A stretch of 64,000 nucleotides of DNA from Tenodera sinensis (GCA_030765045.1 CM060964.1:313270628-313334627), one strand, 5' to 3'. Shown: positions 12,106 through 23,118, counted from the first letter of the stretch. Program-made: numbers and translations. Notes: generated by a model from the sequence alone, not told the origin.

Positions 12106-12532
12106 TGATGCCCTTCATCTTTTACACGCTTCTAGCATTAACATGGTGTGTGCATGAATTCCTGGTCTTGGCTCGGATAGGCATTGGCCATTGCAAGTTT
12201 ACACATGGTTACCTTTTTAAACAGGACCCTGCTCCACTTTATCCGCTGTGCGACAGCGTTCTGTCTGCCCGTCAAGTGCAGATAGAGTGCATTTTCCTAG
12301 CGCATTCTGCAACTCCCTGTCAGACTTGCTGAGGTCCTGACGGACGATAAACACGCGGTCGAAAGAGTTTTGAAGTTTTTAGCGAAGGTGAGCATGAACC
12401 TGAGGATTTGAAACTTTAGATATTAAAATTTGATAATTTTACGACCTTTTTATGACTTTGTTTCAATTCTGGCTTTTGTTTCTTTGTTTGGTATGTCTAT
12501 GTCATCATCATCATCACCATCACCATCGTGTT
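12106..12532 (+). mobile_element. 5'-truncated I-like LINE with 13-bp duplication
   Basis: The insert is bounded by perfect GTAGCACCAAGGA repeats (12093-12105 and 12533-12545). It keeps the zinc-knuckle-like tail of ORF2: a frame to 12332 reads VLARIGIGHCKFTHGYLF, then P..P.CDSVL. A one-base shift then gives LTDDKHAVERVLKFL to a TGA near 12409. The 3' UTR matches the LINE at 2202. The insert ends in CATCATCATCACCATCACC (12502-12527), which produces a poly-His frame. It is a dead-on-arrival copy about 427 bp long; the RNase-H-type LINE assignment is from the C-terminal pattern. Confidence 0.85.
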
Positions 12533-12545
12533 GTAGCACCAAGGA

Positions 12546-13796
12546 GTCATCAGCACAAAAGAGCCAATAAGAAAACTTTTCACGCCAATAATGCGACTTT
12601 GGACGTAGTAAATAATCTGATAATTCACAATCAGTAGACTATGGAATTTCTAAACATTAAAGTGAAACAGTATTTTATAATGCTAAACCAAAGGTGAATA
12701 TAAAATAATTCCGGTATATCGAAAAGAAGATTCAAATACAAGTAAATAATCGATAGTCAAAGGAAGAAGAATTAGCATACCCAAAACACTGTTACTTACA
12801 TTCATGCTTTTGAACGCACATTACCCAACGAATAATTTGAAAATAAAGAATAATTGTAAAAATAATATCTCAAGAAGCGGAATTATTTAATATTACAAAT
12901 AAAATAAAACAATGTAAGTAATTAAATTACATGACAATGAATAAATTTAATACGGTAATCAAGTATGACTGGCCAACAATATTCTTGAAATTCGTCGACA
13001 ATAAATAGCAAAAGGAAGTAATTGTTGAGAGGCAACGCGTCTCACACTCGCTAATGTATCTTGTACGATGCAGATGGTTTATTATCATTCATTCATTTAT
13101 TTATTACTAAATATTGAAAGAATTATTTGCTCACAAATGAGATGTAATAATTATTATTTCAGAGAATTTGCATGCCAGAAGAACTTCATACAATATTCAC
13201 AAGTTTTATTGTAAATAACTGCGTTATAAGTGTTATTCGAAATGAGTTGCCAATAATTTAAATTTTAATTGGAAATTTAAATCCATAATCTTACTATATA
13301 AAGTAAAGTAAGCAACCTGCCTTGCCATAATCACGCAAGCTTAAGTATTGCATGCTCTTAAAGAACTAGCCAAACATAAAACAATTTCATAAATAGACGA
13401 GTTTTAACAAAAGACGGATTACAGAAATGGTTTGCAAAAGTGAGCCAAACTAAAAATATTTACGATGCACCATAACGAAAAGAAATCAGGTTGAACTGTT
13501 ACTCAACTTTAGTAGGCAGGGACATGTCAAGTGACAAACCACCCCATCGCTCCCTCAGCCTATGCAAACAAAGTAAATGAAGGGCTCTACTTTCCGATCA
13601 ACCTCTTGCCTCTCATTCACAGTTGCATGATATTGAAATGAGGGAAGTCGATTTCTTCAGAGGAATTGAGGAAATGGAGAACAAGAAGGGAAGTCTGTAA
13701 AAATGATTGCTATCAAACTTTAAGCCCAGATATTCCTAGGCACGCTGCACTTATAGCATATTGACGCAGTGCTTAATTAGCGTTATAATACATAAT
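12546..13796. other. Unassigned, strongly AT-rich DNA
   Basis: Mostly A/T with stops in all frames. Nothing recognised. Confidence 0.45.
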
Positions 13797-13878
13797 TACA
13801 TAATTTCTGGCCCAAATGACCCAGCTGTCGACGGGCCCTTAAACCCCACACTTCACTCCACTCCACTACATAATTTCT
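13797..13878 (+). mobile_element. 58-bp ultra-short retroposon with 12-bp duplication
   Basis: The insert (13809-13866) starts at the base of a hairpin: GGCCC at 13809-13813 pairs with GGGCC at 13833-13837. CTTAAACCCC and a CTCCACT-type tail follow. Exact TACATAATTTCT repeats flank it (13797-13808, 13867-13878). It has no pol III boxes and no room for them. Confidence 0.85.
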
Positions 13879-14954
13879 ATAACATCATTTTTATCCTGGT
13901 TTATTTGCCATGCGTAAGTTAATTTAGGCATGTTTCCAACACAAGTGAACTGGAATCAGCTTTTATTGGTGATGTAAATGCATATTTGACCATATTTTAA
14001 TGTCAAGACATAATTTGGACAAAAATACGACTAAAAGCATACATTTAGTCATATAGTATGTAGTATTTCACACCAGGTATTCTCGTAAAGATCATTTCAT
14101 AACCTCTTCCCTTTCCTCCTCAGCCTATTGTACCATTTTGGGGGACTTGACTTGGTACTGCAAACTACTATTGCAGTTTGATTGAGATTTTAAAAACTTT
14201 GACAAAAGTGATCCATCTTCAATAAAAATGTACAATTGTTTTGAATCACATGTCAAGTAACTTAGCTGCATAAAATCAAATTTCTATATAATATTAAAGT
14301 GCATCACTTGCCTTGAAGCTGTGAGGATAAAATTGTGTGGTGCATTAACCATTGTGAAGAAAACTGAAAGTGAGTTGTCGAGTGCACAGGGTGAAGTATC
14401 TGACAAGATTAGAGAAAATTACGTCGTGTGCTTGATAGAAATTCTGCATATACAATTGTGTAACATCGGTGGCATTCTTTGTAGCAAAGAAGCAGAAGTA
14501 GATGAAAGTGAACCATAACTTTCTACTAACGGTTTCCCTTATTTCAAGTTTGCCCCTCTAAATTATGTGATGTAGGAGTAAGTTTCTCCAAGTATAGCTG
14601 TACTTCCTGACAACCAAAGATCCATTAACTTTGACCATCTGAAACTGTATATCTTTACCCAGTGCAATTCTGCTGATAATGAAGGTTAAGGATTCATCTG
14701 TAACTATTAAAAGTGAAGGCATTCCTTGGTTTTCTTATTTTAAGTTTTATGTCATGTTTTTAGGAGTATTTTGGTAATTTTTACAGCATAAATGCATGCA
14801 TTTTTCAAGAGTTTTAGGTCATACAAATCCGAACCTTAAAAACTACAAGGAACGGGATCGAGATTCATGCATATTTTAAGACATTTAAGACATGACAAGT
14901 ATTAGAAACATAATTTTCACTTCTATTCTACAGCGGTTCACACAATACACTTTT

Positions 14955-14955
<1 letters not shown>
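13879..14955. other. Unassigned DNA with a 65-codon frame
   Basis: A frame at 14321-14518 (KTESELSSAQGEVSDK, later CNIGGILCSKEAEVDESEP) does not look like low complexity, but I do not recognise it. The surrounding sequence (TTTTAGGTCAT-type motifs near 14810) has the feel of an old DNA transposon; that is only an impression. Confidence 0.25.

Positions 14956-15008
<53 letters not shown>
14956..15008. repeat. CT dinucleotide microsatellite
   Basis: About 26 uninterrupted CT units preceded by TTTTTCTT. Confidence 0.95.
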
Positions 15009-15011
<3 letters not shown>

Positions 15012-16698
15012 TGGTCTTAATCATGATGTTTTTAACAGAAGAGAATTCAGTATCTACACATTTTATAATTATACACAAAACCGTATTGGTGAATGATATT
15101 ACGTCCTATTTATTTGTGATTGTCTCAATATTACATTGAATAAACTCAGGAGAAACAGAATAATGGTACTTGAAAATATTGCTTAAAATACTGCAAAAAC
15201 TCAGTCAATATCTTGGAAAGCATTAATAATAGTTTTAAACTGCTTATTTGATTCACATTGTACATTTTAATAAGCTTTAAATTTTTACTCAAGTAATTTT
15301 TTGTCTGTTTTATTAATTATAATAAAATAATATAAGAATCAATACGAATTAATTTGAATTCATAGACCGTCACACACAGCACGTTCATTTTAATACTTCA
15401 ACAAACGTGCTTTAAGCAAAATCGTCAAAGGAGTTTTGAGAAAATATAAAATAACGAAACATTTTCCACGTAAAGAATAGTTTGAGTGGCGATGATATTC
15501 ACGAACACGCGAACACACACAGACACACACACGCGCTCGCGCGCAAACCAGCTGAAAATATTTTCTGGGAAACTCAAGGGACCTCAAAGCATGTATTTCC
15601 GGTGAAATCTGGGTTATGAATTTTAGGGTGAAATGCAATAGATACCTCCATACCATAGGTAAGTGGTAGATAAAATGATAGCTTTAGTTGTTTGACTACC
15701 TGGCAATTAGGATTTTGTCTCGTACTTTAATAAGACCGCATTGAAACTTGCGTGGAAATGACTCCAGTACATTAGGTAAACTCGCAAATGAAATGCTAAA
15801 GGAACCATTCCACTGGCAGAGAAGTGAAAAGTTGCGATCTAAAGTTAGTGCATGCATAAAACGCGTACTTCAAAGGAGAGAAACAATCTAAAACTACTTC
15901 CACTTGCTGGTACTGTGGATTTAAAATTAGTGATTAATTTGTTCTTAGGGAAAATTAATTACAAGAGCCCTCGAGCGATACAAGGCAAACGAGGGAGCAT
16001 TAACTGGAATTTAATAATTTATTTCTCTCTCCCCTCCCCTGAAGGAGGTGGGAAGTACTCAAACTTGCATTATTTTAGTTAGGGAGGCTTTCTTCTCCTC
16101 TTTGTTGTTGTTCTATAACTTTACCTTGTCTCACTTACTTTACGTCTGCCTTGAAAGATGTCTAAAGAAATAACAAGCGAGGAAAGGATTTTCAAAGCAA
16201 ATTGTGCAGCTTGCTTCAGTGGGAAGGCACTATTAATTGTCAAGTTCGCTGCCCAATATAAATATGTACTCTAAATATTTTATTGTGCGTTTTAGTATAT
16301 TATATTAGCTGTATATATAAAAATCTGATGTGTTACATTCGCAAAAACGTTCTCAACCTGTTCTTCAACAAATTATTCTTAAACAAGCTTACCTTCCTAT
16401 TTAATGTTAATCGAAATAAACATTTGTAGCAATGTTACATATTTTCTTGTAGGTGCAATGGAGCTAGGAGAACACAGCAATAGCTAAACATTTGCATGAC
16501 CACGAGAAACTAAAGAAGGGAAAAAATGCGAATGACGATCTCCCACTTCAGGAAAATATTTGAACATTTAAATCAACAACAAGGAGTATCTCGGAAATAG
16601 TTAACCGCACAAAAAGGTATTGGACATAAATTGTATAGTTTAACAGGATCCATATGTTTTGAGTAATAAACATTTGCATGTGTGTGTCTTATGATGCA
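15009..16698. other. Unassigned AT-rich DNA
   Basis: Contains a short CA/GC alternating patch at 15511-15544. No gene recognised; frames near 15390-15656 and 15852-16082 show no family similarity. Confidence 0.4.
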
Positions 16699-16775
16699 AC
16701 AGTTATGCAAAGGTCATTCAGAATGAAGAGGGCTTTAGAAAATTCAAGTTATACTTTTCATTTGTCTTAGTAATA
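16699..16775 (+). repeat. Dispersed repeat, copy A
   Basis: AGTTATGCAAAGGTCATTCA and what follows align with 55695-55775, with about three quarters identity by eye and small gaps. Type unknown. Confidence 0.5.
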
Positions 16776-16908
16776 TCTATGGCATTTTAATCAAATTAAT
16801 TAGTGCCGTGTTTGAGAAAATAAAAATGTTTCATGTAAAAGGTAGTTGGGTTGGGGAATTTTCTTGAAAACCTTCACGCTGACTCCTATCAGGCTGATTA
16901 GGATATTA

Positions 16909-17656
16909 CAGTGAAATTTGGATAATTCGAACGTTTATAATTCAAAATCATCGTTAATTCGAACATTTTTCTTGGTCCCTTGAATTTTATGGTAAAGTAA
17001 TGTACAAAAACTCACATGTAATTTCAATTTCATTTTCCTTAATTAGAAGTTTTTGTTCAGAAATGTCAATCGAAAATTAGTCAAAATGCAGAAATGTAAT
17101 ATGGTAACTACGTCCAGGTGTTTCTGCAAAAGAGGTAATCGCTCGGGGATGTTTGTTTTGTCGGAAAGCAGTTGGAATGCAGTTTGCTAGCTTTCCTAGC
17201 TGACGGTCTTGAGCTTCTATACCTGCTCCCACATCCCCTTGTTTAAACACGTGAGCCTTTAGTTGTCGCTTGGGCTACCTATTGTTCAGTGTGTTGCAAA
17301 TCAATGTCACTATGTATCTTAGTGAACCGCGTGTCCAGTTCAAGAAGTTAACTTTTGTGGAAAAAGTCGCAGTCATTCGAGAAGCTGAAAAGGGTTTGAA
17401 GAAAAAATCTGAAATCACGAAAGAATACGGGATATGACCGAACACTTTGTCAACTTATCTGAAGAATAAGGAGAAATTTTTAAGCAGTGTCTCGAGTGAA
17501 AATGGTTTGAGTCGAAAAAGAGTCGGAATATCTTGATGGATATATGTACCTATATTGCTAAAATGTCGATTTCAGACGTAACTTGGTAATTCGAATGTTT
17601 GGATATTTCGAATTCTTTTCTTGTCCCTTCAGCTTCAAATTATCCATGTTCCACTG
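16909..17656 (+). mobile_element. pogo/Tigger-like DNA transposon, internally deleted
   Basis: The termini are inverted: CAGTGAAATTTGGATAATTC on the left, and on the right the complement of CAGTGGAACATGGATAATTT. TA dinucleotides flank both ends (16907-16908, 17657-17658), as in the Tc1/mariner/pogo superfamily. Motifs of the TAATTCGAA type repeat inside both ends. The interior at about 17338-17525 encodes a CENP-B-type helix-turn-helix: VQFKKLTFVEKVAVIREAEK, then KKSEITKEYGI and a stop, then TLSTYLKNKEK. The DDE catalytic domain is missing, so the 748-bp copy is non-autonomous. Confidence 0.85.
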
Positions 17657-17967
17657 TATTTAGGCGTGAATGATCCTATTTTAATGCTGCTCAATCCGTT
17701 TATAATCTCCGTCTACATTTACAATCTGCATCTAACACTAATCAGGTATTATGTGCATTATGGCTTATGAGCTCGGTATTTTAAGTTGACGATTAGTATA
17801 GAAACAAATAATCTTAAAATTCCATTCTTCTTATTCACTAATCCTTAAAGTTCTCCTACAGCTTAAAAGGAACATATTCGCTCAGTGATTCTCGTTTCGA
17901 AAGTATTAGATTTTGATTCCTAAAGTATTCATGTTTATCTGACCAAAGAGATTGGCGAAATTGTGCG
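17657..17967. other. Spacer between DNA transposons
   Basis: About 310 bp of AT-rich sequence with nothing recognised. Confidence 0.4.
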
Positions 17968-18200
17968 AGGGCAATTCGGAAACTAACCTCCCTTGTCATG
18001 TAGGGCAGGAAGTAGTGGAGATAGAGTCGTTATTTTTACACTGTCGTGCAGATTGGATCAGTGCCTTTACAGCCACATTAGCCAAAACGTCGCTCACCAT
18101 AACCTTACATAATGAGTGCTGTACTAGAAAATCCCCGCCAGATGTTAGGTGCTTGGTGTTATAAGATTTATTTTAAAAAAACTTATCTTACAAAAGTATA
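17968..18200 (+). mobile_element. Mariner 5' end, plus-strand copy
   Basis: Starts AGGGCAATTCGGAAACTAAC. It is homologous, in opposite orientation, to 18966-19280. Near 18125-18175 it covers the start of a mariner-type N-terminal domain, an ENP..C.V.VIRF-like region that is badly decayed here. The homology stops at about 18197, where a LINE fragment takes over. Confidence 0.65.
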
Positions 18201-18830
18201 TGAAAATTTCTATCCCAAAAGAAAAAGTAATGGCAATGAGAGGGAAAAATAACACTAGAGCTAAAATAGCTATAGATAATAATATAATAGAACAAGTAAA
18301 TACTTTCAGATATTTGGGATGTGAAATATCAATATATAAAACAAATAGAGACTTGTAAGAAAATATACGAAAATATAATAATATAAATGGATGTATAAGG
18401 AGATATTTGTGTAAAAACATGATTAAAAAATCTAGATTCGACTACATAACATTACCTCAAAACCAGCCTTAGTGTATGGAAGCACTGGTGTTGAGAGCAA
18501 GTGATAGACGTATTGAAGCAGCTGAAATTAGATTTTTAAGGTCGATATTAGGGGTGTGCCTTAGAAACTAAAGAAGTCAAGAAATTAGAGAAGAATTGAA
18601 GATAAAAAACAGTATGGAGAAAGAAGTAAGAGTGTATCAGGAAAGATGGTATGAACATGTGCAAAGAGCGTCTGCCACTGCAAGCATTTTAATATAAGCC
18701 AAGAGGAAGACGTGATAGAGGACGGCCCAAAAACAGATGGAAGCAGAAGTTTCAGTGATACTTTGGCTTCGGAACGGGAAAAACCCAATCCTTGACATGG
18801 AAGAAGAAGAACAACAACAAGAAGATTTAA
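18200..18830 (+). pseudogene. LINE reverse transcriptase C-terminal relic
   Basis: Reads as the end of a non-LTR endonuclease/reverse transcriptase. A frame at about 18200-18358 has KISIPKEKVMAMRGK, IIEQVNTFRYLGCEIS. Later frames give RFLRSILGV, REELKIKNSMEKEVRVYQER WYEHVQRAS and a GRRDRGRPKNRWKQ-like tail. The NTF.YLGC motif is typical of the C-terminal end of this RT type. Several stops and frameshifts are present. It lies between mariner 5' sequence and mariner catalytic-region sequence, as if inserted into that mariner. Confidence 0.75.
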
Positions 18831-18834
18831 AAAA

Positions 18835-18965
18835 CGTAGGCAACACATTCAAAACAACCATCGTGGCATGCTAGGAGCCTAGAGTGGTGCTTTTGTATGA
18901 CAACGCTTGCCCTTTCAGTGCTCGAAAAATTAAAGGAACCTTTTTAATAAATCTAAATGGGGCAG
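18835..18965 (+). pseudogene. Mariner catalytic-region remnant
   Basis: One frame gives RRQHIQNNHRGMLGA. After a shift comes VVLLYDNACPFSARKIKGTF, which matches the second-Asp region (LLHDN.RPH.A in the family). It has the same orientation as 17968-18200, so the two are probably one mariner split by the LINE. Confidence 0.7.
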
Positions 18966-19280
18966 TTTCACCATCCCTCTTACATCTACGTGCCGAGTGA
19001 TCATATGTTCAACCACATGAGTTGTCTTAAAGCTTCTTCCTTTTTTCTTTTGTAAGTTTCTTTTAAGAAATCTTATAACAACATGCACCTCGCATTTGGC
19101 GGGATTTTCAAGCGTAGCCTTCATTTTTAACGAAATGATGAGCAATTAGGAGCAGTTTGGCGTTTTCGCTAGCACGGCTGGACACACACTGAATCATCTT
19201 GGACGGTGATGTAAAAGTAGCGGCGCCATCTCCACTACTTCCCGCGCTGTGATAACGGAGGTTAATTTCCGAATTGCCCT
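18966..19280 (-). pseudogene. Inverted mariner N-terminal copy
   Basis: On the minus strand the terminus reads AGGGCAATTCGGAAATTAAC from 19280. A frame then gives MKATLENPAKCEVHVVIRFL, which matches the NPA.CEVR.VIRFL start of mariner-type transposases. After about 40 codons the resemblance fades. It aligns to 17968-18200 read from the plus strand. The frame remains open for 71 codons, but the catalytic domain is absent. Confidence 0.75.
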
Positions 19281-20340
19281 AGTATAAAGACAAATGTCTA
19301 CTTAGTTTAACTCGTTGAATATTTGACCTGGCGAGATATTGTAAATAACAACAGTTATAAAACACGTAATGCTGGTAAACTCTTGTTGCATGAATTAAAA
19401 ACGAACTAAAAGCCCTCACTGAGTTAGATGTTCAAATTTTATAGTTTCCTACCACATTATGCCATGCCTTTTAGAACATTAATTAAAGTGCCACCAAATC
19501 TGCTCTCTAACTAAAACGTGTTTAGCAGTTTCAATTTTACAAAAACAAACATATCTACATTCGAATACAACTTTTAACACACACTTTGTTTATTCAAAAT
19601 AGCCAGTTAATGAAGTCAACCTTACTTCCCTATGCTAAATATAAAACCATAAAAATGTTTTAGTTTTATTACATATAGAGGCACATAAGTACCAAAGTCT
19701 ACTGAGTATTAGGGTCATGCATGCAAACTCGACTTTGGCTACACAAACATACCTGCACACAAAATAAAATGCTGGTTTTACCAGCCGTATCATAAATAAC
19801 CACTTTCACAATATTGCTCGGTGAGTCTCTGTCTTTGTTCACGGAACAAATTCTTCTCTGGTGCAATTTTCTAGAGATATGGCCATATATCAGCAGTTTT
19901 CGTGACAACACATGCCTTTGCTCCAAGAAGTACTTTTGCACACATGAGTATTGACCTCTTCTAACATATGCACCACTCTCTGACCTTTATAAATTCCCGG
20001 TGGAAATATTTTTGTACTTCTGTAATGTATTGGTACTACCCCGCGGTTATTTTTGTGTGAAGCTTCCCTTTAAAGTGAGAAAGGGCATTTTCAAGGTAAG
20101 ACAATTGCAGGTTCATAAACGTTGCTAAGTCTAAAAAAATGCATCTTAAAACAGCAATTCCCAAATAGGAGTTCTCAGAACCGGAAATAGATTGGTTACA
20201 CTGTTTAACAATTAAGATGTTTCAGACTCAAAAATAGCTGATTCTTATGAATTTCCATCTGCTGGATTTTATTCATAAATAACCACAAAAACGACAGATT
20301 AGCTCTTGTTTTGGCGATAAAATAAAAAGTCATTTTTTAG
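19281..20340. other. Unassigned AT-rich DNA
   Basis: No recognisable frame or repeat. A minus-strand 80-codon frame (19699-19941) lacks similarity to any family I know. Confidence 0.4.
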
Positions 20341-20343
20341 ATT

Positions 20344-20516
20344 ATTTATTTATGCCAACAAGCTTACTGGTGGTGTTTTTAAACACACAAAACCCATGGT
20401 TCAAATCCCGGATATGGCATTGAATTTTTCAGTCCTGATTCCACCTCTTAAACATTGCCCACACACGGTTTGTGTGTTTAAAAACACCAGCAGTAAGTTT
20501 GTTGGCATAAATAAAT
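20344..20516. mobile_element. Foldback copy of SINE family 7
   Basis: Two ~53-bp arms (about 20344-20396 and 20466-20518) are near-perfect inverted repeats. Each contains TTTAAACACAC / GTGTGTTTAAA and TTGGCATAAATAAATAA-type ends. The ~70-bp loop contains GGTTCAAATCCCGGATATGG followed by a TTTTTCAGTCCTGATTCCACC segment. That loop is shared with 20700-20760, a tRNA-headed SINE. Confidence 0.7.
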
Positions 20517-20667
20517 AATAATTACCATCTAAAAGTTCCTTAAACCCGGGACATAATGTACTTACAATTGTAAGTCGCCCTTTGTGTATTTATCTCTGAT
20601 GTGAGATTCCCTTGTGGTCTAATCGGGAAAAGTACGAATCAGCTGGGGAATTTAGTGTCTTACTGGC

Positions 20668-20765
20668 AGGTTGGCCATGCTAGCTTAGTGGTTAATGTAG
20701 CCACTCGCAAATCCCGGCTATGGCATTGGATTTTTCAGTCCTGATTCCACCTCTTAAATCATTCC
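20668..20765 (+). mobile_element. tRNA-derived SINE, family 7
   Basis: An A-box-like TAGCTTAGTGGTTAATG is followed by CGCAAATCCCGGCTATGGC in the B-box position. The body segment TTTTTCAGTCCTGATTCCACC is shared with the foldback just upstream and with 32936-33066. Confidence 0.65.
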
Positions 20766-20966
20766 TTAGAGAACACAATTGCTACTAGGTTAAAATTTTA
20801 TTTTTGAAATACACACCTGTCACCTGACAAAGCACAATGTTCTTCAGCTATTTTTAAGTTATAAACATTCATGTTGTTGCTCTGAGTTAAGATTAATATT
20901 GTTTCTGTTGTAATTCGTGCAGAATTTCTGGTGTTTTGAGTGTTTTAAGTTATAAACTTTATTAAA

Positions 20967-21731
20967 ATGACACGAAAATGTGTAAATTCAGTGAATAACT
21001 GTTGTTACATTTGTGGTGAAGTAACGTTTTCTTCACAGAAACAGTCTGACACCTCTTGTGAAGACTACCTATTGGCATTATTTTGGTATAAAGGTAGGGG
21101 ATCAGGATAAGTCATAGGCTATACATATTATACTACGAGAATGAGGGGAAAATAAAAAAAAAATATTTAGGCTTTTGCTACACCTATGGTTTGGCGAGAG
21201 GCTACAAAACATATCGATGACTGCTATTTCTGATTTACTGCGGCTATAAGGGCAGAATTGTCAATGAAAAAAATAATAAGAACTTAATACCCAGATCTTC
21301 CATCTGGTATCCTGCCTATTCCACATTCAGATACTTTACCACCTCCTGTGGAATAGAGGCTATTCCGAGATTTCTCTAAGCTTTATTTGAAAGCTGTATT
21401 ACTTCACGATGGCAACCGTCACCTTCTATTGCTGTAGGTCATGCACTTTTCATGAAGGATACTTATGCAAACATGAAAGCCCTCCTAAACTCAATCAAAT
21501 ATGCTGAACAACAAACGGAAAATGGAACAGAGGTATAAGGACCATTGGAATAACGCAATGATTGCAGATTACTGCTGGTTTCTGTATAGGGATACTCCGG
21601 AACTCACCTTCAAGGGGACACTACTCACTCACTAACAATAATGACCTAGTTGTCGACGGGCCCGTAAACCCCACTACTCACCCTTCAAGGGGAAAACCAA
21701 AAGACAACAGACTTCTGAAGCCACCATGTGA
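20967..21731 (+). pseudogene. Decayed ORF of an arthropod CxxC/VWRE protein family
   Basis: It begins MTRKCVN with a CYICGEV CxxC pair at residues 13-16 of the frame. A shifted frame follows with YFGIKVGDQDKS, then TPMVWREATKH and DDCYF immediately before a stop where a Cys is expected. Near 21525-21620 the frame reads EQRYKDHWNNAMIADYCWFL, then a YRDTPELTFKG ending. From memory this arrangement matches an uncharacterised, multi-copy arthropod protein family that I suspect is carried by mobile elements; I cannot name the family. Frameshifts and stops make it a pseudogene. It is split by the 63-bp retroposon at 21619-21681. Confidence 0.6.
21607..21693 (+). mobile_element. 63-bp ultra-short retroposon with 12-bp duplication
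   Basis: The insert is 21619-21681, bounded by exact CCTTCAAGGGGA copies (21607-21618, 21682-21693). It has the same AATGACCTAGTTGTCGACGG core and GGGCCCGTAAACCCC end as its relatives, but begins with an extra CTCACTCACTAA stretch. It interrupts the reading frame of the decayed ORF; without it the frame would continue from TFKG into KTKRQQT. Confidence 0.9.
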
Positions 21732-23118
21732 TTCTCTTCAGACCCAACCACCTGCCAGGGGTTCTTCCATCAATTTAGAACTCTTGGAATGTAACGCTTA
21801 TTACAAAAATTCAACTGGATTTTTAATGCTGTTGACATATTTAAAATGTATAGATTTCTCTTAATTTGTTAAAGTAAAATATTCTCAGATGTTGAGAATC
21901 ACAGAAAGTACAGCTGATCATTTTCTTCTTTGTCACATTCGTTTTTTTTTTTTTTAACCAAAATTACAAAGGATGGACTCATGAAATGCAGGAAAATTCA
22001 AAAATATTTTTATTGTCCAGCGTTAGCTGAACAAACTGGCAATCAAAACAGAAACATCTGGATGTAGAAGGCAGGTTCTTGTTGGCCACAGAAATACAGA
22101 GGTAGTGCTGTACCATTTTTTGATTATGATATGGAATAATCTATCCTTCTGATATCCTTGTTAAGCATTAATGAACAGACCGCCCTAAATTTTGGAACTC
22201 GATAACTTTAACTAAAATGAAACACTTCTCTAATATTACTTTATTTATGTGTTTCTCTGTTTCTTGCAGAATCTTCCAAAGAGTTGGCTAGCACGGAGAC
22301 ATTGTCTTAGTTTCTAGAGCATATGTCCCATTTGTAACATGATTTACTCCAGGTGCATCAGCAGTTTATTTTTCGCCGATTTGTTTCCTCCAGCTCCTTG
22401 GTAGGGGAAAAGGTGGCAGCACCGTCGACATTACATTTAATACCTCTCCCCTGCCTTTCCGTTTCCTAGAAATTGTGTCGAAATCGAATTCAATTATCGG
22501 AGGCATGCCCCAAATTTCCCAAGAGGTGTATTTGTCAGCGCCCTCCTCCCGTACACCCCCATCCCCCTCTCGAAACGTATTTATAGTGACAAGCGATCCC
22601 TGGAATTGCGAGAAGACTTTAGCTTCTTCCTCTTCTTCTTTTTCAGGTGAAACAAGCAATACTCACATGGGGGCCTCTAAAGTTAACCTCACTATATTAA
22701 TAGAATTTCTAATGTTACACTCGAAAGCAGATCAGTCTAGTTTCTTCGGCAACCGATGTGATGTATGATCAATTCCAATTACTGTTATTGGGGTCCAGAT
22801 AAATTCAATACCAAAATTACTCAGGATTCAGCTTGTGGTACAAATTATACGTTAATTTGTGCAATACAGTTCTGGGATTAACGAATTATTTTCGAGTTGT
22901 GAAAAGAAACATTTAAAAAATGACGTAGAGTTGGTGGTGGTGGCAGTGGTGGTGGTGTGTTACTAGCAGCAGTATAGTTTGTTCACAGGTTATTTTGATA
23001 AGTGTTATTCAGTATGTGCCAAACAAATGGTCTTAGTTATGTAGGCGGTTTCCTGTACCATCTATTTGAGTAGTTTGAAGATCTCAGTTGCATATTCACC
23101 TTTGGAAGATGGCAAAAT
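21732..23118. other. Unassigned DNA
   Basis: Mixed composition. Two overlapping 97-codon frames on opposite strands (22366-22768) show no family resemblance. A small GGT-rich patch lies at 22930-22956. Confidence 0.35.

Noticed and set aside
12452..12637. 61-codon frame with a run of His
   Set aside because: The His run is the CAT/CAC tail of the LINE, and the frame then runs on into flanking DNA.
18190..18850. Target duplication of the LINE inside the mariner (TTTTAAAAAAAC / TTTAAAAAAC)
   Set aside because: The left copy lies within sequence conserved in the inverted mariner and short of the actual breakpoint, so the match is probably chance A/T richness.
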